Origin: CAVSWT01 sp963731745 | GTDB lineage: Bacteria > Bacteroidota > Ignavibacteria > Ignavibacteriales > Ignavibacteriaceae | DNA length: 64,000 nt | Reading direction: 5' to 3' | Assembly: GCA_963731745.1 (NCBI GenBank) | Contig: CAVSWT010000017.1 | Span: 51,829 to 115,828, forward strand | Part shown: in pieces, positions 1 to 10,144 of the stretch | Layout: each line of letters begins with the position of its first letter | How positions within the stretch are numbered: position 1 is the first letter of the stretch | Position numbers and translations under genes: made by a program | The notes under the pieces: model-generated | The model's input: the letters and a program-made list of their open reading frames with translations, nothing else | Database searches by the model: none | What the model was told of the DNA's origin: nothing

Positions 1-256
1 TGCTTCAACTTCTAAAAAGACCTCTCAAAATATAAACTCACCTTTAAAGTTTTTTGTTTATAATAATAAAACCGGACAAGTAATCTTTGAAGATAATTTA
101 ATCAATGGAAAATTGGAATGGATAAATAGAAACCAAATAAAAATTACTACTGAACCTGAAGTCATTTCAGGTATTGAAGAAAAAAATAAATCAATGACCG
201 GTTACATTTACGACGTAACTAAAAAAAGAAAACTTTCTAAATTAGACGAATTTTAA
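1..256 (+). CDS. C-terminal end of an unidentified protein (partial)
   Basis: An open frame enters from the left edge and runs in frame 2 to a TAA at 254-256, giving about 84 residues. The visible part is rich in Lys, Asn, Ser and Ile, with no transmembrane segment and no motif I recognise; it contains the stretch PLKFFVYNNKTGQVIFEDN and ends KLSKLDEF. It stops 40 bases before the next start on the same strand, so the two may be co-transcribed. No function is assigned. The call rests on frame openness and amino-acid composition typical of the neighbouring genes. Confidence 0.6.
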   Translation, partial: ASTSKKTSQNINSPLKFFVYNNKTGQVIFEDNLINGKLEWINRNQIKITTEPEVISGIEEKNKSMTGYIYDVTKKRKLSKLDEF

Positions 257-296
257 TAATTAATTCAGTAACATATAAATAAATTAAGGAGCTATC

Positions 297-3200
297 ATGC
301 GGGATCGTTTACTTCTTTTTGCAACTTTGGTTGTGCTGGCAGGGGTATCATTATTTTTTGTTTTATCGTCGGATACATCGACTAATGTTCAAGGCAAAAA
401 AGACAAAGTTGATATTGTTCAAAAGGCAACGTCAACAAGTACTCACGAGACGAAATTGACAAAAGAGAACTCTTCAAATTTTGCTTCTGTTCAAAACATA
501 AAGAAGAGCAAAGTAAGTAATTTTAAAGCAGGTGAAGAAATAAAGTTTATCGATGAAAAGGAGGAAAGTAATTCTGAAATAGAAAAAGAAATGAAGGAAT
601 CAAAAAGGTTGGTTTCCGAAAGAGAGAAGAGGATAGAAGGAGATCAAGCTGACCGGCCTGATTTATTTGCTCAATACGAAAGAGACATCAGAACTCGTTT
701 AGGAAAAGACAAACCTGAATATCCAATCAATTATAAAATAAAAGAATTACAAAAATATAGAGCTGCTACTGCAAAATCTTTAAATAAATCTGCACTGCTT
801 TCTTGGATGGAACGAGGCCCTGGAAATGTCAGCGGCAGAACCAGAGGAATTATTATTGATCCTGATGATGCAACAAGTGATACTTGGTTTGTAGGTTCAG
901 TTGGCGGCGGTGTTTGGAAAACCACAGATGCAGGAGCATCCTGGACTGATTTAACTTCTTCTATTCCGAATTTGGCTACCAGTACAATTGCAATGGCTGC
1001 ATCTAACCACAACGTTATTTATGCAGGTACCGGCGAAGGTTTCTTTAATGTTGATCAAATAGACGGAAGTGGAATTTGGAAAACTACTGATAAAGGAGCT
1101 ACATGGAGTCAAACTACAGGAAGTGCAAATAATCCGGATCTTCAAAATATAACTAGATTAATTGTTGATCCTGCGGATGAGAATACACTGGTAGTTTCTG
1201 CTACTCCGGGATTTTATTATAATGCCAGCAACCCTCCAAACAATTCCGGAATCTTTCGTTCAACCGACGGTGGAACAAGCTGGACAAAAGTTTATGATGC
1301 AGGCGCTGGCGGCAGTGTTGAAGATTTAATTTCAAATCCGGAAAATTTCAACACTCAATATGCAACGGTAAACAGCGTTGGTGTTATTAAATCCATTGAC
1401 GGTGGAATGACCTGGTTTGACGCCTCAGAGGGAATTGGGGCTATACAGCGAATGGAAATTGCTATGGCGCCTACAGATACCTCAACATTATATTTTTCTG
1501 CTCAGGGCGGCCCGAGTGGTTCTATTTTATATGTTTCTGATGATGCTGGAGCAAGTTGGTATTCATTATCTGATACAAGCGGAAATGATAAAGACTGGCT
1601 TGGCGGCCAGGGCTGGTACGATAATACTATTGCTATAGATCCTTATGATAAAAATAAAATCTATGTTGGCGGAGTTGGTATTTTTAGATTAGATAGAGTT
1701 GCAGGAACTGATACCTCAGCAGATCAAGTAACGGGCGTAGATTTGGAAAACACTTCTTCATTTTTAGGGTTTGTAAATTGGGGCGGGCCTTACAACGGCG
1801 GCAGTATTGGAACAGGCGATGACTTTTTAGGCTCTGTTGGAGTTACAGCAAGTGATTACGTGTCTGTTGAATTGCGTTTTGGCCCTGGCAAATCTCAAAA
1901 AGCATATCGCTTTGTTCGAAACGGCTCAACCGGCGTATGGGAATATCAAGATTATGTTGATGTTCCTTTTGAAGTTTGGGATATTACTAACAATATGCAA
2001 ATTTCATTTTCTTTTAGAGACTGGGCTAATGATGGGGCTTTTGATCTAATCCCATTTAATGGTGCTAATCCTCAGCGCGAATATATGTTTGTAAATGCAG
2101 TGCCTTATAGTGCTACAGAGGATACATCACTGGCTAAGGATGATGCTTATTTGTATAAAAATATCTTCGCTATATGGCCTACACTTGCTTCTGGCGGAAC
2201 CTGGGACCCAAATAATCTACCTACTTCAATTTTAAGAATTAATTGGGGCAATTTTATTACAAAACGTATAACTGCAACTCCTATCGCAGATGTTTATCAA
2301 CGGTTTGGCGGTACTTCAAAAGGCGTCCACCCGGATCAGCATAATATTAGTTTGGTTAAAACCAATGAAGCAACACAAAGTTTCAGAATGGTTGTTGGAA
2401 ATGATGGCGGTGTTACCTACTCTGATAATAAAGGCGCCACTTTCACCAATACTAAAAATGGATATAACACAACACAGTTTTATGGTGTGGATAAAATGAA
2501 TGGCGGCGATAGATACATCGGTGGAACACAGGACAATGGTTCATGGTTTTCACCTGCAGATCCGGACAAAACAACTCCATGGACTTCTGCACCAAGCGGT
2601 GATGGATTCGAAGCTGTTTGGAATTATGGAGATGGAAACCAAATGCTTGAGTCGTCGCAATATAATAATATTTACAAAACAACTGATGGCGGCACAAGCT
2701 GGTCAAGTGCCGGAGCCACAAATGGATTATCAGATCAAGGTTCTAGTGGTTCTCCATTCTTTACTAAAATTGCTAAATCAAAACAAGATCCTAATTTAGT
2801 TTTTGCAGTGGGTGCATCCGGCGTTTGGAGATCAGATGATTTTGCAGACAGCTGGACTTTAACACCAATGCCTTCAGCATTTAACGGTACGAGCAGTTTC
2901 TCGTCAATTAAAATTTCGCTAGCCAATCCACAAATCGTTTGGGCTGGCCAAACTATGGCAGCTGGAAATCCGATATACATGTCCACTGATGGAGGCCTAA
3001 GCTTTAATGCTGTATCGGTTTATCCAACGGCAGTTCTTGGTAGAATTTCAAGTATAGAAACTGATCCACTTGATGACAGTACTGCTTACGCTTTATTTTC
3101 ATTTGCACATGCACCAAAAATTTTAAAAACCACTGATCTTGGTCAAACATGGGAAGACATTTCCGGATTCGGAGCAAATACTACAAGTTCTAATGGATTT

Positions 3201-4805
3201 CCGGATGTAGCAGTTTTTAGTCTTTTAGTAATGCCGTATGATACCGATGTTATATGGGCTGGAACGGAGATAGGAATTTTTGAATCAACTGATGGAGGCG
3301 CTAATTGGTCATATTCTAATAATGGTTTTCCAGCAGCCTCTGTATATGAAATGGTAATTGTAAATGATGAAGTAGTTGTTGCTACACATGGAAGAGGAAT
3401 CTGGTCGGTAAGTTTGCCAGGTTTAGCCGGTTACGAGCCTCCTGCAGCAACATTGTCTCCTCGCTTAAGCCCAATTGCGCAAAACCCGCAAGGCGCTTTA
3501 GTAATTCCTTTTGCTCTTAGATCAAGTTATGATTCAACCCATGTTAACATTAATGGAATGAGCGTTGCTATTTTAGATGCAAATGCATCAGCAAAAGACA
3601 CCACAATTCTTTATCCGGTAACTGTAACAAGAAAAGATTCAGTGCAAGTTGTAGCATATAAAGACGGAAATTCATATAAGTCATACATAAGGGTTTCTGA
3701 TGATAAAGTTTTAGCTGCACCACAAATAATGTATGTTAATAATTTTGATTCAACCACCGCAGATTTTGACGGCAATGCATTTACAGTATCTACACCGACC
3801 GGATTTAGTTCAGGTGCTATTCATTCTCCTCATCCGTACAGTGACAATACAAATAATACTTATCAATTGTTAATTCCAATAATTGTCGCTTCATCTAACG
3901 CAATTTTCAGCTATGATGATATAGCATTAGTTGAAGAAGGCGATCCGGGAACAGTATTTGGCGACGCAAACTTCTGGGATTATGTTATAGTTGAAGGTAC
4001 TAAAGATGGTATTAATTGGGTGCCATTGTTAGATGGATATGACGCACGTTTTGATCCTGACTGGTCAAGTGCAGGAACCGGAGATTCCAGCTTATTCAGA
4101 AATCATATGGTAAACATTCTGGATACCTTCAATGCTGGTGATACTGTTATATTCAGATTTAGATTGTTTGCAGATGCGGCTACACATGGATGGGGCTGGG
4201 CGATTGATAATTTAAGCATTCAAGGTACACCTGTTCCAGTTGAACTAGCTTCCTTCACAGCAAACAATGATGAGAATAAAGTTACATTAAGCTGGCAGAC
4301 AGCAACTGAAAAAAACAACGCTGGCTTTGATATAGAAAGAAGCTCAGACAATAAAAATTTCCAGAAGATAGCAAACATTCCTGGAAGAGGAACAACTACT
4401 GAAAAGCAATCATATTCTTACGTTGACAATAGTTCCTCTGGCGGAAAATTATATTATAGATTAAAACAAATAGATTATAACGGAAGCTTCACTTATTCAT
4501 CAACTCTGGAAGTTACTGCCATACCTATTGTGTTTAAATTGTCTCAGAATTACCCGAATCCGTTCAATCCAACAACTACAATTAAATTCCAGCTTCCCAA
4601 GCAGGAAAGAGTAGTTCTTGAAATTTATAACACACTCGGAGAAAAGGTTAAAACACTTTTCAATGATGTAAAAGATGCAGGATATTATCAGGCATTATGG
4701 AATGGCACTAATAATAATAACATAACTGTCTCCACGGGAGTATATATTTATAGACTTACTGCCGGACAATATGTTACGTCAAAAAAGATGATGTTTTTAA
4801 AATAA
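297..4805 (+). CDS. Giant secreted sortilin/BNR-propeller protein with T9SS type A sorting domain
   Basis: This is a 1502-residue exported protein, probably anchored on or released from the cell surface by type IX secretion. Residues 5-25 form a hydrophobic signal sequence, followed by a long charged linker to about residue 165. A sortilin/VPS10-like propeller then begins (WMERGPGNVSGRTR) with repeated Asp-box motifs such as TTDAGASW, STDGGTSW and STDGGANW. At about residues 480-670 the propeller is interrupted by a beta-rich insert carrying ELRF, PFEVW and REYMFVN motifs, also found in the 1279-residue protein at 20958-24797. After the propeller come a MAM/choice-of-anchor-J-like domain (about 1140-1310), an FN3-like domain (VPVELASF onward) and the sorting domain starting SQNYPNPFNPTTTIKF. 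The ATG follows AAGGAG by about six bases, and a strong terminator lies just downstream. The ligand is unknown; propellers of this type usually bind or cleave glycans or proteins. Confidence 0.9.
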   Translation: MRDRLLLFATLVVLAGVSLFFVLSSDTSTNVQGKKDKVDIVQKATSTSTHETKLTKENSSNFASVQNIKKSKVSNFKAGEEIKFIDEKEESNSEIEKEMKESKRLVSEREKRIEGDQADRPDLFAQYERDIRTRLGKDKPEYPINYKIKELQKYRAATAKSLNKSALLSWMERGPGNVSGRTRGIIIDPDDATSDTWFVGSVGGGVWKTTDAGASWTDLTSSIPNLATSTIAMAASNHNVIYAGTGEGFFNVDQIDGSGIWKTTDKGATWSQTTGSANNPDLQNITRLIVDPADENTLVVSATPGFYYNASNPPNNSGIFRSTDGGTSWTKVYDAGAGGSVEDLISNPENFNTQYATVNSVGVIKSIDGGMTWFDASEGIGAIQRMEIAMAPTDTSTLYFSAQGGPSGSILYVSDDAGASWYSLSDTSGNDKDWLGGQGWYDNTIAIDPYDKNKIYVGGVGIFRLDRVAGTDTSADQVTGVDLENTSSFLGFVNWGGPYNGGSIGTGDDFLGSVGVTASDYVSVELRFGPGKSQKAYRFVRNGSTGVWEYQDYVDVPFEVWDITNNMQISFSFRDWANDGAFDLIPFNGANPQREYMFVNAVPYSATEDTSLAKDDAYLYKNIFAIWPTLASGGTWDPNNLPTSILRINWGNFITKRITATPIADVYQRFGGTSKGVHPDQHNISLVKTNEATQSFRMVVGNDGGVTYSDNKGATFTNTKNGYNTTQFYGVDKMNGGDRYIGGTQDNGSWFSPADPDKTTPWTSAPSGDGFEAVWNYGDGNQMLESSQYNNIYKTTDGGTSWSSAGATNGLSDQGSSGSPFFTKIAKSKQDPNLVFAVGASGVWRSDDFADSWTLTPMPSAFNGTSSFSSIKISLANPQIVWAGQTMAAGNPIYMSTDGGLSFNAVSVYPTAVLGRISSIETDPLDDSTAYALFSFAHAPKILKTTDLGQTWEDISGFGANTTSSNGFPDVAVFSLLVMPYDTDVIWAGTEIGIFESTDGGANWSYSNNGFPAASVYEMVIVNDEVVVATHGRGIWSVSLPGLAGYEPPAATLSPRLSPIAQNPQGALVIPFALRSSYDSTHVNINGMSVAILDANASAKDTTILYPVTVTRKDSVQVVAYKDGNSYKSYIRVSDDKVLAAPQIMYVNNFDSTTADFDGNAFTVSTPTGFSSGAIHSPHPYSDNTNNTYQLLIPIIVASSNAIFSYDDIALVEEGDPGTVFGDANFWDYVIVEGTKDGINWVPLLDGYDARFDPDWSSAGTGDSSLFRNHMVNILDTFNAGDTVIFRFRLFADAATHGWGWAIDNLSIQGTPVPVELASFTANNDENKVTLSWQTATEKNNAGFDIERSSDNKNFQKIANIPGRGTTTEKQSYSYVDNSSSGGKLYYRLKQIDYNGSFTYSSTLEVTAIPIVFKLSQNYPNPFNPTTTIKFQLPKQERVVLEIYNTLGEKVKTLFNDVKDAGYYQALWNGTNNNNITVSTGVYIYRLTAGQYVTSKKMMFLK

Positions 4806-4830
4806 TTAATTCATTTTAAGAAATAAATTT

Positions 4831-4862
4831 AGAGCGGGTTATTTATAACCCGCTCTTTTTTT
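4831..4862 (+). terminator. Rho-independent terminator after the propeller gene
   Basis: A perfect 10-bp stem AGAGCGGGTT / AACCCGCTCT with a 6-base loop is followed directly by a run of T. It starts 25 bases after the stop of the upstream gene. Confidence 0.9.
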
Positions 4863-4912
4863 ATTAAACCAGAATGTTACTTCAAATCCTATTAGTATAA
4901 AACGAGACGTTA

Positions 4913-7153
4913 ATGAAATTTACATCAACAATATTTTATGTGTTGATTTCTTTTATGTTACTGAATCAATCAAAAGCACAAGAAATTTCACTGAAAGATC
5001 TTCAAAATAAATTCGATTCTTCTCTGAATAAAAATGATTTAGATATGTGGATGCAAAGACTTTCAGCTAAGCCGCATCATTTAGGATCGGCTTATGACAA
5101 AAGTAATGCTGTGTTTATTGATTCTTTATACAATGCCTGGGGATTCGATTCACATATAGAAGAATTCAAAGTTCTTTTTCCAACACCAAAAACAAGAATT
5201 CTGGAAATGACAGGTCCAAAAAAATACACAGCTAAGCTTTTGGAACCGGCATTAAAAGAAGACAGAACTTCAGGTCAAATTGAAGAACAGCTTCCCACTT
5301 ACAACGCTTACTCAATAGATGGAGATGTAACTGGAGAATTGGTATATGTTAATTATGGAATACCTAAAGATTATGAAACTTTACGTGAACTTGGAATTGA
5401 TGTAAAAGGTAAAATTGTAATTGCCCGTTACGGTGCGGCCTGGCGCGGAATAAAACCTAAAGTAGCTGCCGAACATGGCGCAATCGGATGTATAATTTAT
5501 TCTGATCCCAAAGGCGACGGTTATTTTGAAGGAGATGTTTACCCCAAAGGTTCATATAGAAATGAGGATGGTGTGCAGCGAGGTTCGGTTATAGATTTTC
5601 CACAATACAGCGGAGATCCATTAACGCCTTCGATAGGGGCAACCGAAGATGCAAAAAGATTAAGTTTAAAAGAGGCGAAAACATTAACCAAAATACCGGT
5701 CATCCCCATTTCATACGGAGATGCGGTTCATTTTTTAAGTTTGCTTAGTGGTCCTGTTGCGCCTGAAAACTGGAGAGGAGCACTTCCAATCACATATCAC
5801 ATAGGGCCTGGAGAAACTCAAGTTCATTTGAAAGTAGAATTCAATTGGAATATGGTTCCACTCTATGATATTATTGCAAAAATACCTGGCAAAGATTTCC
5901 CTGACGAATGGATTATCAGAGGTAATCATCATGATGCTTGGGTGAATGGTGCGGAAGACCCGATAAGCGGACAAGTCTCGCTATTGGCAGAAGCAAAGAG
6001 CCTTGGCAATTTATTAAAAACCGGATGGAAGCCTAAACGAACAATTATTTACTGTAGCTGGGATGGTGAAGAAGAAGGTTTATTTGGTTCAACCGAATGG
6101 GTTGAGACGCATGTTGATGAACTAAAACAAAAAACCGTAGCATATATAAATACAGATGGTAATGGAAGAGGATTTTTATATGCAGGCGGTTCACATACGC
6201 TAGAACATTTGGTAAATGAAATTGCGAACGGAATTATTGATCCTGAAAAAAATATAAGCGTAGCAAAAAGATGGCGTTCAGATTTATTGGTTAATGGATC
6301 TGAAGAAGACAAGAAAGATGCAGAGAACAGAAAAGATTTAAGAATATATTCTCTCGGTTCGGGGTCTGATTACAGCCCATTTCTACAGCATGCCGGTGTA
6401 GCTTCACTTAATCTTGGATACGGCGGAGAAAGCGGCGGTGGTGAATATCATTCTATTTATGATTCTTATGATCATTATACAAAATTTGGTGATCCCGGAT
6501 TTCAATATGGAATTACTTTGTCGCAGACTGTCGGCCATACTGTTTTGAATTTAGTTGAAGCAGATATTCTTCCTTTTGAGTTTAATGATTTTTCGGAGAC
6601 AGTTAAAAATTATTTTAGTGAGCTTACAAAATTAACGGAGGATATGAGAAAGGAAACTGAAGTTCAAAATAAACAATTAAATGACAGCGTCTATATTTAT
6701 GCATCTGATCCCACAAAAGTTTATAATCCCCCTGAACCCAAAGACCATGTACCCTATTTGAATTTCGCACCCTTACAAAATTCCATAACAAAAGTCGAAA
6801 ATAGTTCTTCATCTTACGAAAACGCTGTGGGAAGATTAAAGGAAAGCGCTAAAAAACTATCTTCAAATTCTCTTAAAAGCTTAAATGAAATTTTAATGAA
6901 GACTGAAAGATACTTAACAAATAAAGATGGTCTGCCGGAACGCTCATGGTATATGCACGAAATTTATGCACCTGGATTTTATACCGGTTACGGAGTAAAA
7001 ACTTTACCAGCAGTAAGAGAAGCAATTGAACAGAGAAATTGGAAACAAGCTGATGAACAAATTATTGTTGTTGCAAAAACGCTTGAGCAATTTGCAAATC
7101 AAATCGATAAAGCTGCGAAGATTGTAGATGACGAATTAAGTAAGAAAAATTGA
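4913..7153 (+). CDS. Secreted M28 peptidase, glutamate carboxypeptidase II-like
   Basis: This is a 746-residue zinc exopeptidase of the M28B (glutamate carboxypeptidase II / transferrin-receptor-like) family, likely trimming acidic or other peptides outside the cytoplasm. Residues 1-22 are a signal peptide ending SKAQ. A PA (protease-associated) domain spans about 120-250. The catalytic domain shows the expected metal ligands: HHD (about 338-340) followed by the Asp of AEDPISG, the EE pair in WDGEEEGLFGSTEW (about 382-394), the Asp of YINTDG (about 412), and the His of EYHSIYDSYDHY (about 512). The C-terminal 170 residues match the position of the TFR dimerisation helices. Length and order agree with the family. 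The gene converges on the M49-like peptidase gene, with a hairpin between them. The substrate is not predictable. Confidence 0.92.
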   Translation: MKFTSTIFYVLISFMLLNQSKAQEISLKDLQNKFDSSLNKNDLDMWMQRLSAKPHHLGSAYDKSNAVFIDSLYNAWGFDSHIEEFKVLFPTPKTRILEMTGPKKYTAKLLEPALKEDRTSGQIEEQLPTYNAYSIDGDVTGELVYVNYGIPKDYETLRELGIDVKGKIVIARYGAAWRGIKPKVAAEHGAIGCIIYSDPKGDGYFEGDVYPKGSYRNEDGVQRGSVIDFPQYSGDPLTPSIGATEDAKRLSLKEAKTLTKIPVIPISYGDAVHFLSLLSGPVAPENWRGALPITYHIGPGETQVHLKVEFNWNMVPLYDIIAKIPGKDFPDEWIIRGNHHDAWVNGAEDPISGQVSLLAEAKSLGNLLKTGWKPKRTIIYCSWDGEEEGLFGSTEWVETHVDELKQKTVAYINTDGNGRGFLYAGGSHTLEHLVNEIANGIIDPEKNISVAKRWRSDLLVNGSEEDKKDAENRKDLRIYSLGSGSDYSPFLQHAGVASLNLGYGGESGGGEYHSIYDSYDHYTKFGDPGFQYGITLSQTVGHTVLNLVEADILPFEFNDFSETVKNYFSELTKLTEDMRKETEVQNKQLNDSVYIYASDPTKVYNPPEPKDHVPYLNFAPLQNSITKVENSSSSYENAVGRLKESAKKLSSNSLKSLNEILMKTERYLTNKDGLPERSWYMHEIYAPGFYTGYGVKTLPAVREAIEQRNWKQADEQIIVVAKTLEQFANQIDKAAKIVDDELSKKN

Positions 7154-7190
7154 GATTGAGACTTAAATGTAAATTAAGATTATGTATTCT

Positions 7191-7240
7191 TGAAAAATTG
7201 GAATAATGGAAAAGTTAAAGTTCATTCCCATTATTCCAAT
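7191..7240 (-). terminator. Terminator-like hairpin between convergent peptidase genes
   Basis: A 13-bp inverted repeat (ATTGGAATAATGG at 7197-7209, CCATTATTCCAAT at 7228-7240) has an 18-base loop. Read on the minus strand it is followed by TTTTTC, so it best serves the minus-strand peptidase gene ending at 7266. It could also stall plus-strand transcripts. Confidence 0.65.
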
Positions 7241-7265
7241 AATCCGAACATATAACAATGGAACT

Positions 7266-8937
7266 TTATTTCATCTGCTGCTCTATCTGAAACACTGGTT
7301 TAATATCAACTGGAATTCCGGATAGCTTATCAATTAAAGTTTTTAAAGTTGGAGAAATAACCGCGTACTTTGTAATTACTTCCTTGGCTGCATCATAATC
7401 ACCGGTAGCTTGAATTGTTAATAAATTATGAGCGAGCTGTGTTAAAACAGATTCTACTTTATCAAAATTCACTCTAACTTTTTGAGTCTGTTCATTATAT
7501 TCATAGCCGCCGTTTTCTAAAAGATAGTTATATATAATTGCGTTGCCTTTCCCATGTGCTTCAGTAATTCCAAATCTAACCGAACGGAAAATGCCTGCTA
7601 AAAAAGTTGCCCAGGTTTCCTTAGCAAAAGTTTTAGGAAACAATCCTTTGTCAATCATAAAAACATTATTGTACATTCCAAGTATGTCTGCTTTGCATTC
7701 TTCAATCGTCGAATAAGTCTCTTTCAATTCTTTTTTAACTTCAGTTTTTCTACCATTCACTGTGATGAAACCTGGCCCTACACCATGAGACATTTCATGC
7801 ATTAAGGCATGAGTAAAAAAAGCTTCAACAGTAACAAACGGAAGTTGCGTCTTATCCATAACAATTTCAGATATAGGTGTTAACTGTTTTGCAAATTTAG
7901 CGTCGCTAACATTTTTCAGCATAACTTTCTTTGATCCTTTTGCTTTTCTAACGCGCTCATCATTTGGAAGATTAAATGCCAAAGTTTGAACCGCGGCTTT
8001 TGTATCGCCGGCTGAATAGATTTCGTTAACAACAACAATCGGCGACTCGGAACCTCTTTCGGTATTTTTATATTTATCATCAATCGGCAGATGGTTTTCA
8101 ATATCTTTTAGATAGCTTCCGAATTTTTCCAGCTTTTTACTTTCTACAGGATCTTTAATTGTTAGAAAACTTTCATACGACGCCTTGTAGTTAAAAAGTT
8201 GATCTTCATAAACTTCATAAGGGCCAATTACTATTTCAATATCGTTATTCTTTAAATCCATCCATGCCATATCACTTTCATAATAATCATTCGTTTCAAA
8301 TGCTTTTGCCCGTAAGGTTAAATAATTTTTCAAAGAGGAGTTCTCAGCATTATCCGCAGCTTCACGAAGTAGTTTAGCAGCTTTTGAAAGTTGAGCTTCG
8401 TATGCTTTCGTATATGGGATTGCGGCTAATTTATCATCCTCTCTTCTAATAATAGTGAATTCGGAAGTGAAATTTTTTTTCATCGCCGGGATGATTTTTT
8501 ATCCAATTATTAAACTCATCTTTAGTCATATCTTCAGGATAAAAATTTGCACCCAATGGTTTTTCTTTTTCACCTATAAACGGCTTATCATGATCAAGCC
8601 TGTCAAAAGGCCCAAACATTATATTAAAATATTGAAGCTTTAATTTATCCTCTTCATCATTCGAAGCGAGCAGCTTTGTTTTTATTTCTTCATTCTTTGA
8701 ATAGACCTGCATTAGAAAAATTGAATCCATTAATTGCGATGCTTCAAAAAGCTTTTCAACAACAATTTTTTGTTTTGCGCTCAGCTGAGATGAATCATAT
8801 TTTAATTCAACCGGCACAAATTGTGCAATTTTTTCTTTCAACATTTTAACTTCCTTATTTTCGTTTTTGTCTTTTGCTGATTCACAGCTTGCAAATAATA
8901 ATAGCGATGAAATAAATAAGATGTATAAGTATTTCAT
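7266..8937 (-). pseudogene. M49-like (DPP III-related) lipoprotein peptidase, one frameshift in an A8 run
   Basis: Two overlapping minus frames (8937-8446 and 8483-7266) form one gene of 557 codons after removing a single A from the eight-A run at 8473-8480. The joined protein begins with a lipoprotein signal (LLLFASC) and continues through NHPGDEK into NFTSEFTIIRRED, as expected for this family. It carries the zinc motif HEMSH (about residue 381, in HEMSHGVGPG) and the second ligand motif EECKAD (about 414). These resemble the short DPP III-like proteins with HExxH rather than the six-residue HELLGH of classical DPP III. It would be an envelope-anchored zinc peptidase. The break sits in a homopolymer, so it may be a base-calling error, transcriptional slippage or a true frameshift; the rest of the frame looks well preserved. 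Confidence 0.8.
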
Positions 8938-9050
8938 TTAGTTTAGCCTCGTAAAATTTGATATAATTATTTTCATTAAACAAATTTAACTAAATTATTT
9001 CTTTTACACATAAACTTCATAATTCTCTTTAATCTTTAATTTTAATGATA

Positions 9051-9058
9051 TAAGTTTG
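9051..9058 (+). promoter_or_regulatory. Possible Bacteroidetes-type -7 promoter element
   Basis: TAAGTTTG matches the TAnnTTTG -7 consensus known from Bacteroidetes and lies 55 bases before the transglycosylase start, in the divergent region next to the M49-like gene. No clear -33 element was recognised. Confidence 0.3.
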
Positions 9059-9112
9059 CTTCTATTTAATAATAAATAAAACATGATTTATTTACGTATT
9101 TGCAGGTAAGAA

Positions 9113-10060
9113 TTGGAAATTAAAAATCTTCATAAAGACAAAATTGTATACTATTTCTTTGGTTTTATAACTGCGGCGATCATCTTCTTACTATTTGGTT
9201 TAACCCCTGACGATAGCAGAGTTGATTCAGTGGAGTCCCAGCAAGGTTATAAAATAGTTTCTCCTAAATTCTCAACCAATCTTGATTTCGCCGGCGAAGA
9301 AGTGCCTTTGCAGAATTTTGAAGTTAAAGAAAGAATCGACCGTGAAATATTAGTAAATACTTATTGGCATTCAGCAACATTGTTAGCTCTTAAACGAGCC
9401 AATAGATGGTTCCCGGTTATTGAACCAATATTAAAAGAAAACGATGTGCCGGATGACTTTAAATATCTCTGTATAGTTGAAAGTCTCTTGGATAATGTTG
9501 TTTCACCCGCAGGAGCTACCGGGTTTTGGCAATTCGTTGAAGGAACCGGCAAAAAATACGGCCTAGAAATAAACGATCAGGTTGACGAAAGATATGATGT
9601 AAAAAAAGCAACTGAAGCTGCCTGTAAATATTTTAAGGATGCCTATAACCAGTTCGGAAGCTGGACGCTAGCAGGAGCATCGTACAATTTCGGAACAAAT
9701 GGTATTAACATTCAAATCGAAAAACAGAAAGCAAAAAATTATTATAATCTTGTTTTAGGTGAAGAAACCTCTAGATATATACCAAGAGCAGTTGCCTTTA
9801 AAGTGATATTTAAAAATCCGGAAAGTTTTGGATTTTATTTGAATGATCAAGATTTATATCAGCCATTACGGTATTCGGAAGTGAAGGTAAATGCCGCTGT
9901 ACTGAGCTGGGCTGACTTTGCTTTTGCGAATGGAATAAATTATAAAACATTAAAGTATTTTAATCCATGGCTGCGTGATAATTATCTTACAAATAAAAAT
10001 CTTAAAAGTTATTCAATTAAAATTCCCGTTGAAGGCAGTATTGAATTGATAGCAGAATAA
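9113..10060 (+). CDS. Membrane-bound lytic murein transglycosylase (SLT domain, MltD-like)
   Basis: This 315-residue protein cleaves the glycan strands of peptidoglycan. One membrane segment near the N terminus (about residues 11-32, IVYYFFGFITAAIIFLLFGL) would anchor it with the domain in the periplasm. The SLT domain spans about 95-220: VPDDFKYLCIVES contains the catalytic Glu (about 123), followed by SPAGATGFWQF and ASYNFGTNGI. The C-terminal 80 residues may be a degenerate LysM-like tail, but I see no clear LysM motif. The start is TTG, chosen because no ATG lies early in the frame and GCAGGTAAG precedes it by a few bases. It is divergent from the M49-like lipoprotein gene and ends at a hairpin. 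Confidence 0.88.
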   Translation: MEIKNLHKDKIVYYFFGFITAAIIFLLFGLTPDDSRVDSVESQQGYKIVSPKFSTNLDFAGEEVPLQNFEVKERIDREILVNTYWHSATLLALKRANRWFPVIEPILKENDVPDDFKYLCIVESLLDNVVSPAGATGFWQFVEGTGKKYGLEINDQVDERYDVKKATEAACKYFKDAYNQFGSWTLAGASYNFGTNGINIQIEKQKAKNYYNLVLGEETSRYIPRAVAFKVIFKNPESFGFYLNDQDLYQPLRYSEVKVNAAVLSWADFAFANGINYKTLKYFNPWLRDNYLTNKNLKSYSIKIPVEGSIELIAE

Positions 10061-10074
10061 AACAATTTAAAATT

Positions 10075-10111
10075 AAAAACCGGTATTCTTAATTTTATTA
10101 AAGAATACCGG
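10075..10111. terminator. Bidirectional terminator between convergent genes
   Basis: An 11-bp stem CCGGTATTCTT / AAGAATACCGG has a 10-base loop. On the minus strand it is followed by TTTTTAATTTT, a good U tract for the HEAT-repeat gene; the plus-strand side lacks one but the stem lies directly behind the transglycosylase stop. Confidence 0.75.
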
Positions 10112-10144
10112 CTTGATATGTGGTTGTTATGTTTCCCCTAAAAA

